Below are positions 55,511 through 63,204 of a DNA stretch of 64,000 nucleotides, piece by piece. This DNA is from Tardiphaga robiniae (GTDB lineage Bacteria; Pseudomonadota; Alphaproteobacteria; Rhizobiales; Xanthobacteraceae): NCBI RefSeq assembly GCF_013359755.1, contig NZ_JABMCJ010000093.1:62001-126000 (forward strand), in the 5' to 3' direction. Under the pieces are notes generated by a model. The model was not told the DNA's origin. It saw nothing but the letters and a program-made list of their open reading frames with translations, and did no database searches. The position numbers and the translations under genes were made by a program. Within the stretch, counting starts at the first letter, position 1. The number at the start of each line of letters is the position of its first letter.

Positions 55511-56565
55511 GCACGAAGAAGAAAATCGGCATTCTCGGTGCGTCCGGTTACACCGGAGCCGAACTGGTGCGGCTGCTGCTGCGTCATCCCAAGGTCGAAC
55601 TCGTGCTGCTGACAGCCGACCGGCGTGCCGGTCAGGCGATGGGCGACGTGTTCCCGCAATTCGCCCCCTATGAGCTGCCTACGCTTGTGAGCATCGACTC
55701 CGTCGACTGGACGATCATCGGCCTCGATCTGGTGTTCTGCGCGCTGCCGCATGCGACGACGCAGAAGGTGCTGCAGGATTTGCTGGCCAAGGCGCCGGAG
55801 ACCAAGGTGGTGGATCTGTCGGCCGACTTCCGGCTCGAGGACGCAGCCGCCTATGCGAAGTGGTATGGCCACGAACATCATGCGCTGGAGCTGCAGAAGG
55901 AAGCCGTCTACGGCCTCGTCGAGCTCTATCGGCGCGACATCAAGAAGGCGCGGCTCATCGCCAATCCCGGCTGCTACACATCATGCGCGATCCTTCCGCT
56001 GGTGCCGCTCTTGAAGGCGCGCGCCATCGAGACCGATGAGATCGTCATCGACGCCAAGTCCGGCATGACGGGAGCAGGGCGTTCCGCCAAGGAAGAGATG
56101 CTGTTCTCCGAAGTGTCTGAAGGCTTCAACGCCTATGGCGTCGGGCATCATCGGCATATGGCGGAGCTCGATCAGGAGTTTTCCAAAGCCGCTGGCAAGG
56201 AGGTTGTCGTCAGCTTCACGCCGCATCTCTTGCCGCAGAACCGCGGCATTCTCTCGACCATCTATGTGCGTGGCCGGCGGGGCAAGACGGCGCAGGATCT
56301 CCACGAGGTGCTGGTGAAGCAGTATGAGAAAGAGCCGTTCGTGCACATCCTGCCATTCGGCAAGACGCCGCATTCGCGGCACGTGCGCGGCTCCAACATG
56401 ACCTTCATCGGCGTTGCCGCTGACCGTATCCCGGGCCGCGCGATCATCGTCTCGACCCTCGACAACCTGACCAAGGGCGCATCGGGGCAGGCGGTGCAGA
56501 ACATGAATCTGGTGCTTGGCTTTGCCGAGACGCTGGGCATCGATCAGCCCGCGATGTTCCCGTAG
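55507..56565 (+). CDS. argC: N-acetyl-gamma-glutamyl-phosphate reductase
   Basis: A 352-residue enzyme of arginine biosynthesis that reduces N-acetylglutamyl-5-phosphate to the semialdehyde with NADPH. The cofactor loop is IGILGASGYTGAELVRLL. The active-site cysteine is Cys156 in IANPGCYTSCAILPL, and the C-terminal domain includes PFGKTPHSRHVRGSNMTFIG. This is the type 1 ArgC length. The start overlaps the PaiB-like gene. Other arg genes are not nearby. A strong terminator follows. Confidence 0.96.
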   Translation: MSTKKKIGILGASGYTGAELVRLLLRHPKVELVLLTADRRAGQAMGDVFPQFAPYELPTLVSIDSVDWTIIGLDLVFCALPHATTQKVLQDLLAKAPETKVVDLSADFRLEDAAAYAKWYGHEHHALELQKEAVYGLVELYRRDIKKARLIANPGCYTSCAILPLVPLLKARAIETDEIVIDAKSGMTGAGRSAKEEMLFSEVSEGFNAYGVGHHRHMAELDQEFSKAAGKEVVVSFTPHLLPQNRGILSTIYVRGRRGKTAQDLHEVLVKQYEKEPFVHILPFGKTPHSRHVRGSNMTFIGVAADRIPGRAIIVSTLDNLTKGASGQAVQNMNLVLGFAETLGIDQPAMFP

Positions 56566-56625
56566 AGAGCGCGCATACACCTTGGCCCGCATTGCAGGCC
56601 GGGTGACGACAGCGAGAGACAACAG

Positions 56626-56657
56626 AAAAGGCCCGAATTTGCGTTCGGGCCTTTTTT
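56626..56657 (+). terminator. Intrinsic terminator after argC
   Basis: AAAAGGCCCGAA (56626-56637), loop TTTGCG, TTCGGGCCTTTTTT (56644-56657). A perfect stem with a strong T-run. It also lies just after the converging CMD gene. The core GGCCCGAA-yTTGCG-TTCGGGCC recurs at 57282-57303. Confidence 0.9.
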
Positions 56658-56668
56658 CTATGCTCTTG

Positions 56669-57133
56669 TCACTTCGCCGCTCCCGGCTTCGGTGCGCGCT
56701 CCTTGAACAGTTCACTCAGTGTCTGCGCCGCCTCAATGGCGCGCGGGAAACCGGCATGGACGGTCGTCAGATAGACGATCTCCTTCAGCTCTTCCTCTTT
56801 CACGCCGGCGTTGAGCGCGTAGTTCGCATGGATCTTCATGAACGGCCGATGCCCCAGCGCCGCGAAAGCGGCGACGGCTGCTAGCTGTCGCGTGCGCGCG
56901 TCGAGAACCGGCCGCGCCCAGACGTCGCCGAGTGCGTAGCCCGTGATCGCATCGGCGAGAAATGGAAATTCGGCGCGCAGGTCTTCGAGGGTCGGCTGGC
57001 TGCTGCCGGCATTGAGTGATCGAACAACCTCGTCGCCGCGTCGCAGGCGTTCTTCCGTCGTCTCCGCGCGAAGGCTTGCCGTGGATGCCAGCACGCAGAA
57101 AGCCGCAACGAAAGCGGTCGTTCGATATGACAT
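56669..57133 (-). CDS. Exported carboxymuconolactone-decarboxylase-family protein
   Basis: A 154-residue protein with a signal peptide (MSYRTTAFVAAFCVLASTAS, cut near LRA-ET) and a CMD/AhpD-like helical domain (about 65-150). The family segment reads ANYALNAGVKEEELKEIVYL followed by TTVHAGFPRA. The two cysteines of AhpD-type disulfide reductases are absent, so it is closer to the gamma-carboxymuconolactone decarboxylase branch. Export of a CMD protein is unusual, since the enzyme of aromatic breakdown is cytoplasmic. The start at ATG 57133 is supported by GGGAGAAG upstream. The function is uncertain. Confidence 0.8.
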   Translation of the reverse strand: MSYRTTAFVAAFCVLASTASLRAETTEERLRRGDEVVRSLNAGSSQPTLEDLRAEFPFLADAITGYALGDVWARPVLDARTRQLAAVAAFAALGHRPFMKIHANYALNAGVKEEELKEIVYLTTVHAGFPRAIEAAQTLSELFKERAPKPGAAK

Positions 57134-57279
57134 GATCGCTTCTCCCTGTTTTTCTCGCCGCGTGAATGTTGCGACAGCGGACAAGCATTGGGGCATGTCG
57201 CACGGCCGGCGTTAGACCGATCCTGCCGATCTCTTGTCCAATCCTCTAAGGCGGCGAAAGGACGCAGGGGCCAAACAAA

Positions 57280-57305
57280 ACGGCCCGAACTTGCGTTCGG
57301 GCCGT
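57280..57305 (-). terminator. Intrinsic terminator after glnII
   Basis: ACGGCCCGAAC (57280-57290), loop TTGC, GTTCGGGCCGT (57295-57305). On the minus strand it is followed by TTTTG. It is nearly identical at its core to the argC terminator 650 bp away. Confidence 0.8.
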
Positions 57306-57329
57306 TCGCTTTTGATCTGTAAGTGACGT

Positions 57330-58364
57330 TTACGCGGCTGCCGACTTGGCGGTCGGGACTTCCGAGATGGTCTTCAGGATCTGCGAAGCGATCTGGTAGG
57401 GGTCGCCCTGGGAGTTAGGGCGACGGTCTTCCAGATAGCCCTTGTACTCATTCTTGACGAAGGAGTGCGGGACGCGGATCGATGCGCCGCGGTCCGCGAT
57501 GCCGTAGCTGAACTTGTTCCACGGAGCCGTTTCGTGCTTGCCGGTCAGACGCTTGTCGTTGTCCGGGCCGTAGACGTTGATGTGGTCCATCAGGTTCTTG
57601 TCGAACTGGGCCATCAAAGCTTCGAAGTAAGCCTTGCCGCCGACCGTACGCATGTATTCGGTCGAGAAGTTGGCGTGCATGCCCGAGCCATTCCAGTCGG
57701 TATCGCCGAGCGGCTTGCAGTGGAATTCGATGTCGATGCCGTACTTCTCCGTCAGGCGGAGCAGCAGGTAACGCGCGATCCACATTTCGTCAGCGGCCTT
57801 CTTGGAGCCCTTGCCGAAGATCTGGAATTCCCACTGGCCCTTCGCCACTTCGGCGTTGATGCCTTCGTGGTTGATGCCGGCTTCGAGGCAGAGGTCGAGA
57901 TGTTCTTCGACGATCTCGCGGGCAATTGAGCCGACGTTTTTGAAGCCGACGCCGGTGTAGTAGGGGCCCTGCGGCGCGGGATAGCCATCCTCGGGGAAAC
58001 CGAGCGGACGGCCGTTCTCGTAGAAGAAGTATTCCTGTTCGAAGCCGAACCAGGCGCCGGCATCGTCGAGAATGGTGGCGCGCTTGTTGGTCGAGTGCGG
58101 GGTGACGCCATCCGGCATCATGACTTCGCACATCACCAGGGCGCCGTTCTCACGGGCCGCATCCGGATAGATCGCAACCGGCTTCAGCACGCAATCGGAG
58201 CTGTGGCCTTCGGCCTGCATGGTCGACGAACCGTCGAAGCCCCACAGCGGGAGCTGTTCGAGGGTCGGGAAATCTTCGAATTCCTTGATCTGCGTCTTGC
58301 CACGCAGGTTCGGAACCGGCGTGTAACCGTCGAGCCAAATATACTCGAGCTTATACTTTGTCAT
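57330..58364 (-). CDS. glnII: Glutamine synthetase type II (eukaryote-like)
   Basis: A 344-residue GSII, the second, eukaryote-like glutamine synthetase of rhizobia and their relatives, which makes glutamine from glutamate, ammonia and ATP. The N-terminus YKLEYIWLDGYTPVPNLRGK and LPLWGFDGSSTMQAEGHSSD match Bradyrhizobium GlnII closely. Substrate-site segments GFEQEYFFYENGRPLGFP, GINHEGINAEVAKGQWEFQI and SGMHANFSTEYMR are intact. GSII lacks the adenylylation tyrosine loop of GSI, so it is controlled at transcription and translation instead. A DUF2735 gene of the GstI type is divergent at 58868, and a good sigma-54 promoter candidate lies at 58460-58474. It is sensitive to nitrogen supply through NtrC in relatives. 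Confidence 0.97.
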   Translation of the reverse strand: MTKYKLEYIWLDGYTPVPNLRGKTQIKEFEDFPTLEQLPLWGFDGSSTMQAEGHSSDCVLKPVAIYPDAARENGALVMCEVMMPDGVTPHSTNKRATILDDAGAWFGFEQEYFFYENGRPLGFPEDGYPAPQGPYYTGVGFKNVGSIAREIVEEHLDLCLEAGINHEGINAEVAKGQWEFQIFGKGSKKAADEMWIARYLLLRLTEKYGIDIEFHCKPLGDTDWNGSGMHANFSTEYMRTVGGKAYFEALMAQFDKNLMDHINVYGPDNDKRLTGKHETAPWNKFSYGIADRGASIRVPHSFVKNEYKGYLEDRRPNSQGDPYQIASQILKTISEVPTAKSAAA

Positions 58365-58867
58365 GCGGGTCTCTCATGAGTTGGCGATGCGTAGGGCGTG
58401 AGCCCTGAGCTTGCCGGCGGGCGGACGCAAAATCCGCCCCCAGCGGCGCTGCATATAAAGCACGTAGTATGCCAACTTGTCGCGGTGCAACGCTTTTGTG
58501 ACGAAAAGCGCGGCGCGTCCCCAGTGAGGCTGTCATTCGCTGTCTGGAGAGCGCATCGGAGGCCGGGAATCGGTCCAGATTCGTGGATTTTTCAGAGGAA
58601 TTCAGCCGCGCGCGAAAATGTTGACTGCCCAATTCCCTTGCAGGCTATTTTTGACCGGAACTTTTCTGCCTTTCAGACGCTCAAATGAGAGGTCCGGCGC
58701 TGCGTAGGCGGCTTCAAAACCTGCGCGCCCAAAGCGCACGTCCATCGAGTGCGCATATTGTAGCCATTTGGATGCTTCTTACGAGGCAGTCGGCACAAAA
58801 GAAGGGCGCCTCTGTTACAATGATGATCCGAAAAGGAAAAAACAGATCAGAGGAAGGAAGAGAAGCG
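58365..58867. other. Divergent control region between glnII and the gstI-like gene (503 bp)
   Basis: No other gene is supported here. The region contains a sigma-54 promoter candidate for glnII (58460-58474) and a GCGCAC-N9-GTGCGC dyad (58734-58754) reminiscent of NtrC half-sites, although NtrC sites usually have a shorter spacer. TACAAT (58816-58821) could be a -10 element for the plus-strand gene but has no convincing -35. The Shine-Dalgarno AGGAAGGAAG lies before the gstI-like start. Confidence 0.55.
58460..58474 (-). promoter_or_regulatory. Sigma-54 promoter candidate of glnII
   Basis: On the minus strand TGGCAT-ACTAC-GTGC matches the sigma-54 consensus TGGCAC-N5-TTGC at 8 of 10 defined positions, with the invariant GG and GC exactly 10 bases apart. 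It would give a leader of about 80-90 bases before the glnII start. Rhizobial glnII genes are NtrC/sigma-54 dependent, so the position fits. Confidence 0.6.
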
Positions 58868-59068
58868 ATGCCGACGTCTCAAACGCATCACCCCCATACC
58901 GCTAAAATCTACCAATTCCCGGCTGGCGGCCGTGCATCGGTCGGACCGCGGGGACGGCTCAGTAAGCCGCTGGACCTGCGTGCCTCGACCGTGAAAACCG
59001 TGGCCGACTATGACAGCTGGTACCACGAGGCTGCCATCCAGGAAGCCAACCGGACCTACGAACATTGA
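58868..59068 (+). CDS. gstI: GstI-like protein (DUF2735), probable translational inhibitor of glnII
   Basis: A 66-residue protein starting MPTSQTHHPHTAKIYQFPAG and containing WYHEAAIQEANR at 51-62. AKIYQFP and WYHEAAI are the conserved blocks I associate with the DUF2735/GstI family. In Rhizobium leguminosarum gstI lies divergent from glnII and its 63-residue product lowers GSII translation; here the placement is the same. GGAAGGAAGAG lies before ATG 58868 and a strong terminator follows. Assignment rests on position, length and these short motifs, not on a search, so the symbol is provisional. Confidence 0.75.
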   Translation: MPTSQTHHPHTAKIYQFPAGGRASVGPRGRLSKPLDLRASTVKTVADYDSWYHEAAIQEANRTYEH

Positions 59069-59125
59069 CGGTGCCTGGTCGACAGCAAGGTTCACCGCCC
59101 CAGGCGCGGTTTATCGACGACGATC

Positions 59126-59158
59126 AAGGGCTGAAACAGCGATGTTTCAGCCCTTTTT
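59126..59158 (+). terminator. Intrinsic terminator after the gstI-like gene
   Basis: AAGGGCTGAAACA (59126-59138), loop GCGA, TGTTTCAGCCCTT (59143-59155) with TTT following. A perfect 13-bp stem that also lies at the end of the converging glsA gene. Confidence 0.9.
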
Positions 59159-59181
59159 CATGACCGGCAACCGGGTTGGCG

Positions 59182-60123
59182 TCAGACGCCGAAGATCGAC
59201 CAGCCGAGCCGCTTCGTGAGCGCTTCGAGCGCAATGCGGCCGAGATGCGAATTGCCGTGCTTGTCGAGACCCGGCGCCCAGACTGCGATCGACGCCTTGC
59301 CGGGCGCGACCGCGATAATGCCGCCGCCGACACCGCTTTTGCCGGGCAGGCCGACGCGATAGGCGAACTCGCCCGAGCCGTCGTAATGACCGCACATCAG
59401 CATCAGCGCATTGATACGACGTGCGCGCTCCGAGGAGACGACCGACAGACCGGTCGAGGGATTGCGGCCCGAATAAGCGAGGTAGCGCGTCGCCATGGCC
59501 AACTGCCGACACGACATCGCGATCGCGCAGTGGTGGAAATAGACGCCGAGCGTGAAGTCGACGGGATTTTCGACCACGCCGAACGACTTCATATAGTTCG
59601 CCAGCGCGGTGTTGCGAAAGCCGGTGCGTTTCTCGGACGCGGCGACCGTCTCATCGATCACGATGGAGCTGTCGCCGGACAGAAACTGCATGAAACGCAG
59701 GATTTCGCCGATCGCCTCGCGCGGCTGATGGCCGGACAGGATGACATCGGTGACGGCGATGGCGCCGGCATTGATGAAGGGGTTACGCGGCACGCCGCGC
59801 TCCCGTTCGAGCTGGACGATGGAGTTGAACGGGTTACCCGATGGCTCGCGGCCGACATGTTTCCAGAGCCGGTCGCCGACCATGCCGAGCGCCAGCGTCA
59901 GTGTGAAGACTTTCGAGATGCTCTGGATCGAGAACGGCACATCGGCGTCGCCGGCGGCTGCGACGTGGCCGTCGGCATCGATGACCACAAGACCGAACTG
60001 GTTGGGATCGACACCCGCCAGTTCCGGAATATAGCTCGCGACGTCGCCGCGGTCCGTTCGCTGCGCCATCTCGTCGGCAATTTCCTTGACGACGAGATCG
60101 AGACTTGGGGCAGCGTGGTTCAT
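59182..60123 (-). CDS. glsA: Glutaminase A
   Basis: A 313-residue serine-dependent glutaminase that hydrolyses glutamine to glutamate and ammonia. The active-site SxxK motif is S68-I-S-K71 in [10 protein letters not shown]. Other family segments are [31 protein letters not shown] and [15 protein letters not shown]. Length and order match the GlsA family. With glnII nearby, synthesis and breakdown of glutamine are encoded together, but on separate transcription units: glsA converges on the gstI-like gene. Confidence 0.95.
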   Translation of the reverse strand: MNHAAPSLDLVVKEIADEMAQRTDRGDVASYIPELAGVDPNQFGLVVIDADGHVAAAGDADVPFSIQSISKVFTLTLALGMVGDRLWKHVGREPSGNPFNSIVQLERERGVPRNPFINAGAIAVTDVILSGHQPREAIGEILRFMQFLSGDSSIVIDETVAASEKRTGFRNTALANYMKSFGVVENPVDFTLGVYFHHCAIAMSCRQLAMATRYLAYSGRNPSTGLSVVSSERARRINALMLMCGHYDGSGEFAYRVGLPGKSGVGGGIIAVAPGKASIAVWAPGLDKHGNSHLGRIALEALTKRLGWSIFGV

Positions 60124-60150
60124 TGCAGATCAATCTGGCGAGAAGAAGCG

Positions 60151-60552
60151 TTAGTACGGAATCCGCAGGATCGCGATGGCGAGGACCGCCTGGGCGATGA
60201 AGCCGACCACGAAGGCCAGCGTGCGGAAAATCGGCAGGCCGAGTGTGTAGACGATCAGATGCACTACGCGCGACCAGAAATAGACCGCGCAGGCCAGAAC
60301 AGTAGTCGGGGTCGAAACGTCCGCAGCATTCAGGATCAGCACCAGCGGCGCGAAGATGATGAGATTCTCGACGGCATTGTCATGGGCGAACATCATCCGG
60401 TTGGCCCATTCGGCCTGCGGCCTGTCGGTGCGCGTCGGGTTGGCCATGACGCCGGTGACACCGCGGACCATGATGCGGTTCAGCATATAAGGCACCCAGA
60501 GCAGGCCTGTGAGAATCACGGTCAGTGTCAGCCAGAACAATTCGCGCGTCAT
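60151..60552 (-). CDS. MAPEG-family membrane protein
   Basis: A 133-residue protein with four transmembrane helices (about 5-25, 55-78, 82-102, 108-130). The MAPEG signature spans RMMFAHDNAVENLIIFAPLV (about 52-71). Bacterial MAPEG members are related to microsomal glutathione transferases and leukotriene enzymes, but most have no known activity. It ends 28 bases before the glsA start, so the two may be cotranscribed. The function is uncertain. Confidence 0.88.
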   Translation of the reverse strand: MTRELFWLTLTVILTGLLWVPYMLNRIMVRGVTGVMANPTRTDRPQAEWANRMMFAHDNAVENLIIFAPLVLILNAADVSTPTTVLACAVYFWSRVVHLIVYTLGLPIFRTLAFVVGFIAQAVLAIAILRIPY

Positions 60553-60699
60553 CCGGGTATCCTTTCAGTCGAAATTCCCGCGGAAAACGCGGAGATGGTC
60601 ATGCAAAACACACGCGCCGCAAGCGGATGCGACGCGTCCTTGCTGAAATCATAGACGTTTGCTGTGACGACGCCAAGCAAGCGCGGAGGAGGCGGGCCG

Positions 60700-62535
60700 T
60701 TACGCCCGCACCCGCACATAACTGCCCGGGGCGTCTTCCAGTGCGGGGAATGCGTCGGTGCCGACATGGCGGGCAGGAACTTCCTCACCATCGATGCCGG
60801 AGAGCCACTCCCGCCAGTTCGGCCACCACGAGCCAGCATGTTCCTGCGCGGTCTTCATCCAGTCGGCAAGATCGGTGGCGTGGGCGTTGTCGTTGGTCCA
60901 GTACTGGTACTTGCCGGAGGCTGGCGGATTGACCACGCCAGCGATATGGCCGGAGCCGGACAACACGTATTTCACCGGACCGCCGAAGAATTGCGAGCCG
61001 TACAGCACCGATTGCGCCGGCGCGATGTGGTCCTCGCGGGTGGCGAGATTGTAGACAGGCACCTTGACCTTGGAGAGATCAAGTCGGGTGTTGTCGAGGA
61101 TCATGTTGCCGGTCGAGAGCTTGTTCTCGAGATAGCAGTTGCGCAGATAGAACGAGTGGTTTGCCGCCGGCATCCGCGTCGCATCCGAATTCCAGTGCAG
61201 CAGATCGAAGGCCGAAGGCGGCTTGCCCTTGAGGTAGTTGTTGACCACGTAGGACCAGATTAGGTCGTTCGAGCGCAGCATGTTGAAGGCCATGGCCATC
61301 TTGCTGCCTTCCAGCACGCCTGCCGCCTGCATGTCCTTTTCCAGCGCCGAGATCTGATCCTCGTCGACGAACACCATGAGGTCGCCGGCATGGGTGAAGT
61401 CGACTTGCGCGGCCAGGAATGTTGCCGATGCCACGCGAACGCGGCGCTTCTCGGCGAGCCAGGCCAGCGTCGAGGCGAGTAGGGTGCCGCCGACGCAATA
61501 GCCAATGGTGTGGACCGTCATCTCGCCGGTGACCTGCTCGATCACGTCCATCGCGGTCAGCGGGCCTTCCTTCATATAGTCGTCGAAGGTCTTGGTGCCG
61601 AGGCGCTTGTCGGGGTTGACCCAGGAGATCACGAACACCGAGACGCCCTGATCGACGGCCCACTTGATGAAGGATTTCTCGGGCTTGAGATCGAGGATGT
61701 AGAACTTGTTGATCCAGGGCGGCACGATCAGGAGCGGCGTGCGCAGCACGTTTTCGGTTGCCGGCTGATACTGGATCAGCTGCATCACCTCGTTCTGGAA
61801 AATCACCTTGCCCGGCGTCGTCGCCATGTTGACGCCGACTTCGAGGTTTTTCGGATCGGATTGGCGGATGCGGATCGAGCCGCGGCCGGCCTCGATATCC
61901 TCGGCCAGCATGGTCATGCCGCGCATCAGGTTGCTGCCGTTCGACATCACCGTCTCGCGCAGTACTTCCGGATTGGTCAGCACGAAATTCGACGGCGCCA
62001 TCGCATTGGTGATCTGCTGGACGTAGAACTCCGCCTTCTTGCGGGTATGCGCATCGAGCCCCTCGGCATTCTTGACGAGGTCGTGGGCCCATTGCGTCGT
62101 GAGCAGATAGGCCTGCATGACGAAATCGAAGAACTGGTTCGATTTCCATTCGGGATCGCTGAAGCGCTTGTCGCGCGGCGCTGCCTCGATAGCGGGCAGG
62201 CTGGCTTCGCCGACCATCCGGCGCATCGCCGAGCCCCAGAGGTCGAGATAGGCCTTGCCGAGCTTCATCTGCAATTCGGCGGCGCGCTTGTCGTCGGACA
62301 GCCAGTAATTGGCGACGATGCTGAAGGTCTTGATCAGCTCCGTCAGCTCGTTCGGCGGCTTGTCGACGGTCTCGCCACTTTGGCGCGGTTGCAAATAGGC
62401 GGCCAAGGCCTTGCCGCCATTCTCCATCGCCTTGGCCATGTTGAGCGCAAAAGCTTCGGGATTGAACGGTTTGGCGGACGCGTCGCCCGAGATTTTGTCG
62501 TTAGCAGCTTTGGCGTCGGCGGCAACTTCGGTCAT
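60700..62535 (-). CDS. phaC: Class I poly(3-hydroxyalkanoate) synthase
   Basis: A 611-residue class I PhaC that polymerises 3-hydroxyacyl-CoA into storage polyester. The lipase-like box GYCVGGTLLAS carries the catalytic Cys347. The catalytic Asp and His fit REDHIAPAQSVLYG and SGSGHIAGVVNPP. VPPWINKFYILDLKPEKSFI and the PhaC N-terminal domain (GTLNP-less, about 100-270) are typical. No phaAB, phaR or phasin genes adjoin it in the window, as is usual where they are encoded elsewhere. Length is normal for class I. It is divergent from the small lipoprotein gene. Confidence 0.96.
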   Translation of the reverse strand: MTEVAADAKAANDKISGDASAKPFNPEAFALNMAKAMENGGKALAAYLQPRQSGETVDKPPNELTELIKTFSIVANYWLSDDKRAAELQMKLGKAYLDLWGSAMRRMVGEASLPAIEAAPRDKRFSDPEWKSNQFFDFVMQAYLLTTQWAHDLVKNAEGLDAHTRKKAEFYVQQITNAMAPSNFVLTNPEVLRETVMSNGSNLMRGMTMLAEDIEAGRGSIRIRQSDPKNLEVGVNMATTPGKVIFQNEVMQLIQYQPATENVLRTPLLIVPPWINKFYILDLKPEKSFIKWAVDQGVSVFVISWVNPDKRLGTKTFDDYMKEGPLTAMDVIEQVTGEMTVHTIGYCVGGTLLASTLAWLAEKRRVRVASATFLAAQVDFTHAGDLMVFVDEDQISALEKDMQAAGVLEGSKMAMAFNMLRSNDLIWSYVVNNYLKGKPPSAFDLLHWNSDATRMPAANHSFYLRNCYLENKLSTGNMILDNTRLDLSKVKVPVYNLATREDHIAPAQSVLYGSQFFGGPVKYVLSGSGHIAGVVNPPASGKYQYWTNDNAHATDLADWMKTAQEHAGSWWPNWREWLSGIDGEEVPARHVGTDAFPALEDAPGSYVRVRA

Positions 62536-62790
62536 GGCGCAACAACAGCTTCATTCCAGTCGGGCAACGGTACGTCACCACGCAAATCGATGATGGCACA
62601 GTTCGCGGATTGCCGCAGGATTCGATGTGCTGCACCGCGTCATGTATTCGGCTTTGGGTCTTGCTTCCGTCATATTGAAGATCCAAGCCTTTAGCGTCTT
62701 CTCCCGGCATTAATCGTTTGTGACCAGATTGGTTGGATGGTGCGCTGCGATAGGGATGAAATCGATTCTAATGCGATGTAGGGTTGTGGC

Positions 62791-63111
62791 GTGACGCGTA
62801 GAGGCACATTCAGGGCGATCGGTGGTCGCAGCGGGCGGGCGGCGACAGCGGCCGCCCTCCTGGCGCTGGGGCTTGGCTTGCCTCTGGGCGGCTGCGCGTC
62901 GACCATCGCCGACATGCCCATGGTAGGCACACCCGCGGGCGCTCCGGCGCGTCCGGCCGAGGTGGGGACCTATCTGCCGGTTCACGACCTGCCGACCACC
63001 CGCGAAGGCACCGCCATGGCGCCGGCGGACCAGGCCAAGATGCAGGCCGAACTGACTGCCGCCCGCGATCGCCAGGCCGTCGTGCTGCCGGCCAAACCGG
63101 CGGCCAAATAG
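62791..63111 (+). CDS. Small lipoprotein, unknown function
   Basis: A 106-residue protein with a lipoprotein signal: basic start (MTRRGTFRAIGGRSGRAATA), hydrophobic core, and lipobox LGGC near residue 35. The mature part is short, Pro/Ala-rich and hydrophilic (AGAPARPAEVGTYLPVHDLP) and ends in a basic Lys/Ala tail. The start is GTG 62791; AGGG lies about 9 bases upstream. It sits between divergent phaC and the aminotransferase. The function is unknown. Confidence 0.75.
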   Translation: MTRRGTFRAIGGRSGRAATAAALLALGLGLPLGGCASTIADMPMVGTPAGAPARPAEVGTYLPVHDLPTTREGTAMAPADQAKMQAELTAARDRQAVVLPAKPAAK

Positions 63112-63204
63112 TCAAAACTGCCCGTCGTGACTGGTGTCACCGGGCTTCCGTGATAAAAAGAAGCGATTCAACCGCATGATGAAGCGGTTCTGGAGCCCGA
63201 TCCC

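Noticed and set aside
58734-58754. A certain NtrC binding site upstream of glnII
   Set aside because: The arms resemble NtrC half-sites but the 9-base spacer is longer than the usual 7, and it lies over 250 bp from the promoter candidate.
59176-60654. A 492-codon frame opposite glsA and the MAPEG gene
   Set aside because: Both minus-strand genes are recognised families, so this is a shadow frame.
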